Below are positions 59,107-64,000 of a stretch of DNA of 64,000 nucleotides, piece by piece. The translations under genes and the position numbers were made by a program. The stretch covers positions 3,720,001 through 3,784,000 of the forward strand of contig NZ_CP079869.1 of assembly GCF_025263265.1 (NCBI RefSeq). The letters run 5' to 3'. The notes beneath the pieces were generated by a model. That model was not told the origin of the DNA. It was given only the letters and a program-made list of their open reading frames with translations, and did not search any database. The DNA comes from Mycobacterium sp. SMC-4. GTDB taxonomy: Bacteria > Actinomycetota > Actinomycetes > Mycobacteriales > Mycobacteriaceae. Position 1 is the stretch's first letter. The number at the start of each line of letters is the position of its first letter.

Positions 59107-60219
59107 GTGACGACCGCGGCCGGCCGCGAAGGGTCCTCGACAGAACTGGCGATCCCGCAGAGTTGGGACGAGATCACCCCGCAATGGATGACTTCCGTGC
59201 TTGCCCAACATTTTCCGGGAGCGGAAGTCGGTGACGTGCGGGTCGTGCTACGCGACGACGGAACCAACCGTCGAGCCCGCCTCGGCCTGAGCTACTCGGC
59301 CGGCACTGGACCGGCGACGGTATTCGCGAAGGCTGTTGATCCCGCGCACGCCGACCTCGTGGAATTGACCAGTGGGCTGTACCACGAGCCGAGGCTGTTC
59401 ACCTCGGGCGCGGTGCTGCCGCTGGATCATCCCGCGGTCTACGCCGCGATCATCGACGAAGACCGTCGTGACTTCCTGATGGTCATGGAAGACGTGGTGG
59501 GACGAGGCGCCGACCCACGCGACTCCACCCGTCCCCTCACCGTCGAGCAGGCCGCCACCGGCGTGCGGGGACTGGCCCGGGTGCACGCCCGGTACTGGGG
59601 CGACCGGCTGACCGGCGACCCCGCGCTGTCCTGGGTGGAGCCGTTTGTCGCGTTCGAGGGCCTGGAGTACGCCCCGCTGCACATCGCCCACGAACGCCTC
59701 GGCGACACCGTCGCGCGCGAGGTGCTGGCATTGAGCGGTACCGAACTGTTCGTCGACATCTGGGCCCGTTACATCGGTACGCTGACCGAGTCGGCCGCCA
59801 CCCTGCTGCACGGCGACCCACACATCGGCAACACGTATGTGGCGCCGGATGATTCACCGGCAGGCGAAACGGTCGGATTCCTGGACTGGCAAATGGTCCG
59901 TCGGGGCAACTTCTCGTTGGATCTCGGTTATTTCCTACAAGGCGCGTTGACCATCGAGGATCGCCGGCGCAGCGAACGCGACCTGCTCGACGCGTACCAC
60001 GACGCGTTGGAGCTGCCCGCCGCCGAGATGCCCGGACGGGAGGAGATCTGGCTGCGCTACCGCGCCTCGGTGGCGCACGGCCTGGCGATCTGGATGGCAA
60101 CTCTCTCCGGCGGTGATGCGTGGCAAGGCGCCGACATCTGTCTGGCTCTGGCGCAGCGCTACGGCGCGGCGTTCGTCGACTTGAAGACCGTTGAGGCTCT
60201 GAACGAGATCTGTAGCTGA
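59107..60219 (+). CDS. APH/EcKinase-like phosphotransferase
   Basis: 370 residues, GTG start 10 bp after the SDR. Kinase-like fold: catalytic loop LLHGDPHIGNTY, metal site FLDWQMVRRGNFSLDLGYF. It differs from the kinase at 38671 and lacks an adjacent ACAD10/11-like gene. Relatives phosphorylate small alcohols, ecdysteroid-like hydroxyls or unknown metabolites. Co-transcription with a P450 and an alcohol-oxidising SDR makes phosphorylation of a hydroxylated intermediate plausible; aminoglycoside resistance is unlikely. Confidence 0.8.
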   Translation: MTTAAGREGSSTELAIPQSWDEITPQWMTSVLAQHFPGAEVGDVRVVLRDDGTNRRARLGLSYSAGTGPATVFAKAVDPAHADLVELTSGLYHEPRLFTSGAVLPLDHPAVYAAIIDEDRRDFLMVMEDVVGRGADPRDSTRPLTVEQAATGVRGLARVHARYWGDRLTGDPALSWVEPFVAFEGLEYAPLHIAHERLGDTVAREVLALSGTELFVDIWARYIGTLTESAATLLHGDPHIGNTYVAPDDSPAGETVGFLDWQMVRRGNFSLDLGYFLQGALTIEDRRRSERDLLDAYHDALELPAAEMPGREEIWLRYRASVAHGLAIWMATLSGGDAWQGADICLALAQRYGAAFVDLKTVEALNEICS

Positions 60220-60239
60220 ACCCGTTCGCTGAAACGGTA

Positions 60240-61709
60240 ATGATCATGGTGCCGGAGTGGTTGCATGGTGCCATGAAGCGGCTCAACGGCATGGACGCGA
60301 TGCTGTTGTACAGCGAGACACCCAATGTGCACACCCATACGCTCAAAGTCGCGGTCATCGACGCCACCGGGTACGACGGCGAATACGGGTTCGACGCGTT
60401 CCGCCGCACCATCGCGCGTCGTCTGCATCTGCTCGACCCGCTGCGCTACCGGCTCATCGACATCCCCTGGCGGATGCACCACCCGATGTGGTTACCCGAC
60501 TGCCCGGTGGACCTCGACTACCACCTGCGGCGCGTCGCGGTACCAGCCCCGGGCGGGCGCCGCGAACTCGACCAGGTCATCGGGGAAGTTGCCAGCACCC
60601 CGCTGGATCGCAGTAAACCGTTGTGGGAGTTCCATTTCGCAGAGGGTATGGCCGACAACCGTTTCGCGCTGATCGGCAAGGTGCACCATACTCTGGCCGA
60701 TGGTGTGGCCTCGGCGAACCTGTTGGCGCGGCTGATGGACCTGGCCGGGCCGGTCCAGGACGAGCGCGAGGAAGCACCCGAGTCGTGTGAACCACCGAGC
60801 CGAGGGCAACTGCTCAGAGAGGCCCAGCTCGACCACGTCAAGAACGTCGCCGAGTTGCCGGGACTGATGGTCGACACCGTGCGCGGACTGTCTCGACTGC
60901 GGCGGCGCGCCAAAGAGCGTCGCGCCAATCCAGATCTGGCCAAACCCTTCAACGCGCCACCCACTTTCCTCAACCACGTGGTGTCTCCGGTACGCACCTT
61001 CGCCACGGCGACGCTGTCGTTGGCCGAGGTGAAGGAGACCGCCAAACACTTGGGCGTCACCTTCAACGACATCGTGCTGGCGATGGCGGCCGGTGGCCTG
61101 CGCGAACTGTTGCTTCGTTACGACGGCCGCGCTGACCGGCCGTTGTTGGCCACCGTCCCGATCAGCACGGACAGGTCCGCCGACCGGGTCACCGGCAACG
61201 AGATCGGCGGCCTGATGGTCTCGGTGCCGGTGCACGTCGACGATCCGGCGCAGCGGGTTCGGCTCACGGCGGAGGCCACCAGCCGAGCCAAGGAGAACAA
61301 CGAGCTTCTCGGACCGACGCTGCAGGCCAGGTTCCTGGAGTATCTGCCACCCCCGCTGGCACCGTCGCTGTTCCGGGTTCAGGCCAAGCGCGCCGACCAC
61401 AACCGCTTGATGAATGTGGCGATCTCCAACGTTCCCGGTCCACGCCAACGGGGCCATATCGGTGGCGCGCCGGTCAGCGAAATCTATTCCGTCGGTGTTC
61501 TTTCGGCCGGAAGCGCGTTCAACATGACGGTGTGGAGCTATGTCGACCAAGTCGACATAGCGGTGCTCTCCGACGACCGCACCTTCGCCGACACGCACGA
61601 GGCCACCGACGCGATGGTGCACGCCTTCGACGAACTGCGCAGCGCCTGCGGACTACCACGTGCGGCGACGGTGGCCTCCGCGATGGCACCGGCAGCCTGC
61701 CGCAGCTAG
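60240..61709 (+). CDS. Wax ester synthase/diacylglycerol acyltransferase (WS/DGAT)
   Basis: 489 residues. Catalytic HHxxxDG as H149-H150-TLA-D154-G155 (KVHHTLADGVASAN); C-terminal domain with NVAISNVPGPRQRGH and FNMTVWSYVDQVDIAVL, all typical. Makes triacylglycerol or wax esters from acyl-CoA at the membrane. The start is ATG 60240; an ATG two codons on is equally possible. Its TAG shares CTAG with the stop of the convergent acyl-CoA synthetase. Confidence 0.92.
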   Translation: MIMVPEWLHGAMKRLNGMDAMLLYSETPNVHTHTLKVAVIDATGYDGEYGFDAFRRTIARRLHLLDPLRYRLIDIPWRMHHPMWLPDCPVDLDYHLRRVAVPAPGGRRELDQVIGEVASTPLDRSKPLWEFHFAEGMADNRFALIGKVHHTLADGVASANLLARLMDLAGPVQDEREEAPESCEPPSRGQLLREAQLDHVKNVAELPGLMVDTVRGLSRLRRRAKERRANPDLAKPFNAPPTFLNHVVSPVRTFATATLSLAEVKETAKHLGVTFNDIVLAMAAGGLRELLLRYDGRADRPLLATVPISTDRSADRVTGNEIGGLMVSVPVHVDDPAQRVRLTAEATSRAKENNELLGPTLQARFLEYLPPPLAPSLFRVQAKRADHNRLMNVAISNVPGPRQRGHIGGAPVSEIYSVGVLSAGSAFNMTVWSYVDQVDIAVLSDDRTFADTHEATDAMVHAFDELRSACGLPRAATVASAMAPAACRS

Positions 61710-63310
61710 GACAGCTCGCGCAGTTCGTTGCGAAGGATCTTACCGGTGCTTCCCCGCGGCAGTTCCGGCAGAATCGTGATGTCCCGCGGCACTTTGTAAT
61801 TGGCCAGGTTGTCCCGGACATGCTGTTTGAGATCATCGACAGAGGGCTGCGCGGTTTGCGATCCGGCCAGCACCACGAAAGCCGCCAGTCGTTGACCGTA
61901 CTGATCGTCGTCGACACCCAGCACAGTCGCCTCGGACACGCCTGGATGGTCGATCAGGGTGTTCTCCACTTCGATCGGGTACACATTCTCGCCACCGGAG
62001 ACAATCATCTCGTCATCACGCCCCACCACGAACAGGCGACCGGTCTGGTCGAGGTAACCCATGTCGCCCGACGCCATGAACCCGTCGTGGAAATCCTTGG
62101 TTTTTCCGGAGGTGTAGCCGTCGAACAGCGTGCCGCTGCGGACGAAGATCTGCCCCGTTTGCCCGGCGGGAACCTCGTTGAAGTCCGCATCGAGGATGCG
62201 GATCTCGGTGCCGTCGGCGGGCCGACCAGCAGTGTCGGGCGCCGCCCGCAGATCCTCCGGCGTAGCAGTGGCGATCATGCCGGCCTCGGTCGCGTTGTAA
62301 TTGTTGTAGATGACGTCGCCGAACTGATTCATGAACGAGATGACAACGTCTGGCCGCATCCGGGAACCCGATGCCGTGGCGAATCGCAAAGACTTTCCGC
62401 TGTAACGGTTTCGGACGCTCGCGGGGAGGTCCATGATGCGGTCGAACATCACCGGGACGACGGCCAGGCCGGTGGCCCGATGCCGGTCGACCATTTCCAG
62501 CGTGGCTTCCGGATCGAATCTGCGCCGGGTGATGATCGGGCAGGCCAGCAGTGCGGCGAACAGCAGCTGCGAGAACCCCCAGGCATGGAACATCGGAGCC
62601 GCGATCACGATGGGCTCCTCCGCGCGCCATGGAACCCGGTCGAGAACGGCTTTGAGGTCACCGGCCCCACCGCTGCCCGTCGAGCGTTTGGCACCTTTGG
62701 GGGTACCGGTGGTGCCGGAGGTCAACAGGATGATGTCGCTGTTCCGGCCGCTGCGCTGCGGCCGCTGTCCGAGGTGAGCCTCGATCAGTGCGTCCACGGT
62801 GGGCGTCGCGCCACCGGGGGTGTCCACCCACGCCAGCACCCGGGTGGCGCCGGTGACATCGCGCAGCGCCCGGTCGACGGTCTCGGTGAACTCCTCGTCG
62901 TAGATGACCACGTCGGCGCCTTCGCGCTCGATCACCTCGGCCATTGCCGGACCGGCAAACGACGTGTTGAGCAACAGTACGTCGGCGCCGGTGCGGTTGG
63001 CCGCGACCAGCGCCTCGACAAAGCCGCGGTGATTGCGGCACATCACGGCCACCGTCGTGGGTTCGGACTGTTGCAGCGCCACCGCCAACGCGTCACAGCG
63101 GTCATCGAGCTGCTTCCAGGTCAAGGTGCCCCGCTCGTCGATGATGCCCGGACGATCAGGACAGCGCTGTGCGGCCGTGGCAAATCCCACCGTCGCCGTC
63201 AGACCCGCACGTCGCACCGCCAAGCCCATGCGCAGATAGCGGTCGGGCCGCATCGGAGCGATCAGCCGAGCGCGCCACAGCGTGTTCAGCAGCCCTACCT
63301 GGTCAGCCAC
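61706..63310 (-). CDS. Fatty-acid--CoA ligase (FadD family)
   Basis: 534 residues from GTG 63310, just after the acyltransferase stop, with GTGGGGTGA upstream; a TTG at 63325 is possible. ANL superfamily: AMP-binding P-loop LLTSGTTGTPKGAKR, YNNYNATEAGM, DGFMASGDMGYLDQTGRLFVVGRDDEM, and the C-terminal Lys in GSTGKILRNEL. Activates fatty acids to acyl-CoA. Gene order with an upstream PlsC-like gene resembles M. tuberculosis Rv1428c-Rv1427c (fadD12); orthology is inferred only from memory. Confidence 0.92.
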   Translation of the reverse strand: MADQVGLLNTLWRARLIAPMRPDRYLRMGLAVRRAGLTATVGFATAAQRCPDRPGIIDERGTLTWKQLDDRCDALAVALQQSEPTTVAVMCRNHRGFVEALVAANRTGADVLLLNTSFAGPAMAEVIEREGADVVIYDEEFTETVDRALRDVTGATRVLAWVDTPGGATPTVDALIEAHLGQRPQRSGRNSDIILLTSGTTGTPKGAKRSTGSGGAGDLKAVLDRVPWRAEEPIVIAAPMFHAWGFSQLLFAALLACPIITRRRFDPEATLEMVDRHRATGLAVVPVMFDRIMDLPASVRNRYSGKSLRFATASGSRMRPDVVISFMNQFGDVIYNNYNATEAGMIATATPEDLRAAPDTAGRPADGTEIRILDADFNEVPAGQTGQIFVRSGTLFDGYTSGKTKDFHDGFMASGDMGYLDQTGRLFVVGRDDEMIVSGGENVYPIEVENTLIDHPGVSEATVLGVDDDQYGQRLAAFVVLAGSQTAQPSVDDLKQHVRDNLANYKVPRDITILPELPRGSTGKILRNELRELS

Positions 63311-63314
63311 GGCT

Positions 63315-64000
63315 TCACCCCACAATCGGGAATCGGCGCTGTTCCGCCAACTCGTCGAGTGCAGTTTGCATGACCGAGCGCACGTGGCGGTCCACTTCGT
63401 CGATGTCGGGGTCCTGACCGAACTCGGCGTGGACGTCGATCGGCTCGAGAACCTGGGTGACGATCTTGGCCGGCAGCGGCACGTTGGGCGGGAAGAACAC
63501 CGACACCCCGAACGGGAATCCGACGCTCACCGGCAGGATCTCCGCCCGAAACAGCTTCGTCAGTCCGATCCGGCGCGCCAACGAATCGCCGCGCGTCAGG
63601 AAAATCTGCGTCTCCTGGGCACCGATCGACACCATCGGCACGATCGGCACCCCCGACTCCATCGCTGTTCGGACGTATCCGGTGCGTCCGGCGAAGTCGA
63701 TTGTGTTGGCGGTCATCGTCGGCCGGTAGGAGTCGTAATCACCGCCAGGGAACACCAGCACGACCGCGCCACCGCGCAGCGCGTGCGCCGCGTTTTCTCG
63801 GCTGGCTTCGATGACCCCGGCACGGCGCAACAGGTCGCCGACGGGGCCCACGAAAATCGCTTGGTGCCCGAGCGTGTACAGCGGCCGGTCGAAACCGAAA
63901 TAGCCGTAGAACTCGGGCGCGAAGATCAGCACATCGGGGGTCAGCATTCCGCCCGAATGGTTCGACACGACCAGAGCGCCGCCCGCGCCGGGCAGCGATT
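63315..64000 (-). CDS. Phospholipid/glycerol acyltransferase (PlsC-like), 5' end outside window
   Basis: About 228 codons of an acyltransferase whose start lies past the right edge; the frame is open to position 64000. VSNHSGGMLTPD is the acyltransferase block I (His-based), VVLVFPGGDYDSYRP the block III-like segment and VPIVPMVSIGAQE block IV. It would transfer an acyl group to a glycerol-phosphate or similar acceptor. Precedes the FadD gene, with the WS/DGAT convergent, forming a small lipid-synthesis group distinct from the catabolic genes to the left. Confidence 0.85.
   Translation of the reverse strand, partial: SLPGAGGALVVSNHSGGMLTPDVLIFAPEFYGYFGFDRPLYTLGHQAIFVGPVGDLLRRAGVIEASRENAAHALRGGAVVLVFPGGDYDSYRPTMTANTIDFAGRTGYVRTAMESGVPIVPMVSIGAQETQIFLTRGDSLARRIGLTKLFRAEILPVSVGFPFGVSVFFPPNVPLPAKIVTQVLEPIDVHAEFGQDPDIDEVDRHVRSVMQTALDELAEQRRFPIVG

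Noticed and set aside
61532..63373. A 613-codon open frame on the + strand
   Set aside because: Antisense to the FadD gene, which carries all ANL-family motifs.
1..64000. Insertion sequences, phage genes, CRISPR arrays, tRNA or rRNA genes
   Set aside because: None seen on reading: no transposase or integrase motifs, no regularly spaced direct repeats, no tRNA-like cloverleaf noticed. A tRNA or repeat search would be needed to exclude them fully.

Overview
The window is GC-rich, gene-dense actinobacterial DNA and almost certainly comes from a rapid-growing or environmental mycobacterium (Mycobacterium/Mycolicibacterium). The evidence is the density of acyl-CoA dehydrogenases, P450s with single-cluster ferredoxins, mycofactocin-type SDRs, an F420-type LLM oxidoreductase, GTG starts with GTGA/ATGA stop-start overlaps, and a WS/DGAT + FadD + PlsC-like group at the right end that resembles the M. 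tuberculosis Rv1425-Rv1428c neighbourhood (inference from memory, not a search). No rRNA, tRNA, CRISPR array, insertion sequence or phage gene was seen.

Layout. 1-4832 (-): aldehyde dehydrogenase, class III CoA-transferase, HMG-CoA-synthase-like/DUF35 fusion, thiolase (runs off the left edge). 5126-8930 (+): two SDRs, ferredoxin, P450, small secreted protein. 8938-15397 (-): two paired acyl-CoA dehydrogenases, LLM oxidoreductase, sulfotransferase-like protein, TIM-barrel isomerase, DUF1214-like protein. 15645-19226 (+): two amidohydrolases, small Rieske protein, alpha/beta hydrolase. 19790-25489 (+): NuoF-like flavoprotein, ferredoxin, DUF35-thiolase fusion, hydrolase, two 3-hydroxyisobutyrate-dehydrogenase-like reductases. 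25605-28238 (+): P450, ferredoxin, P450. 28247-30020 (-): P450, ferredoxin, DUF1330. 30067-30545 holds gene wreckage. 30546-33658 (-): NTF2-like, P450, SDR, carboxymuconolactone-decarboxylase-like protein. 33833-36272: TetR facing a Rieske oxygenase/NTF2-like operon. 36674-40691 (+): TetR, ACAD10/11-type dehydrogenase, APH-type kinase, MDR reductase. 40711-48958 (-): hypothetical, TetR, then an amidohydrolase plus a full acyl-CoA beta-oxidation set. 49221-55005 (+): CMD-like protein, Rieske oxygenase, small protein, metal-hydrolase-like protein, SnoaL-like protein, acyl-CoA dehydrogenase pair. 55036-60219: enoyl-CoA hydratase, TetR, P450, SDR, APH-type kinase. 60240-64000: lipid genes.

Taken together the window reads as a catabolic island for one or more hydrophobic, probably alicyclic or terpenoid/steroid-like substrates: oxygenation (P450, Rieske), alcohol oxidation (SDR), CoA activation or transfer, beta-oxidation with heteromeric dehydrogenases, retro-aldol release (DUF35/thiolase fusion) and amidohydrolase-type C-C or C-O hydrolysis. 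The substrate cannot be read from the sequence.

Two features stand out. First, two palindromic operator families tie distant operons together: TGAGAAT-N3-ATTCTCA (six sites) and ATAC-N6-GTAT (four sites). Second, several enzymes lack expected catalytic or metal-ligand residues but sit beside intact partners, which suggests catalytic/non-catalytic pairs. The most testable biochemical module is the ACAD10/11-like dehydrogenase plus APH-like kinase, a candidate 4-hydroxyacyl-CoA phosphorylation/elimination system.
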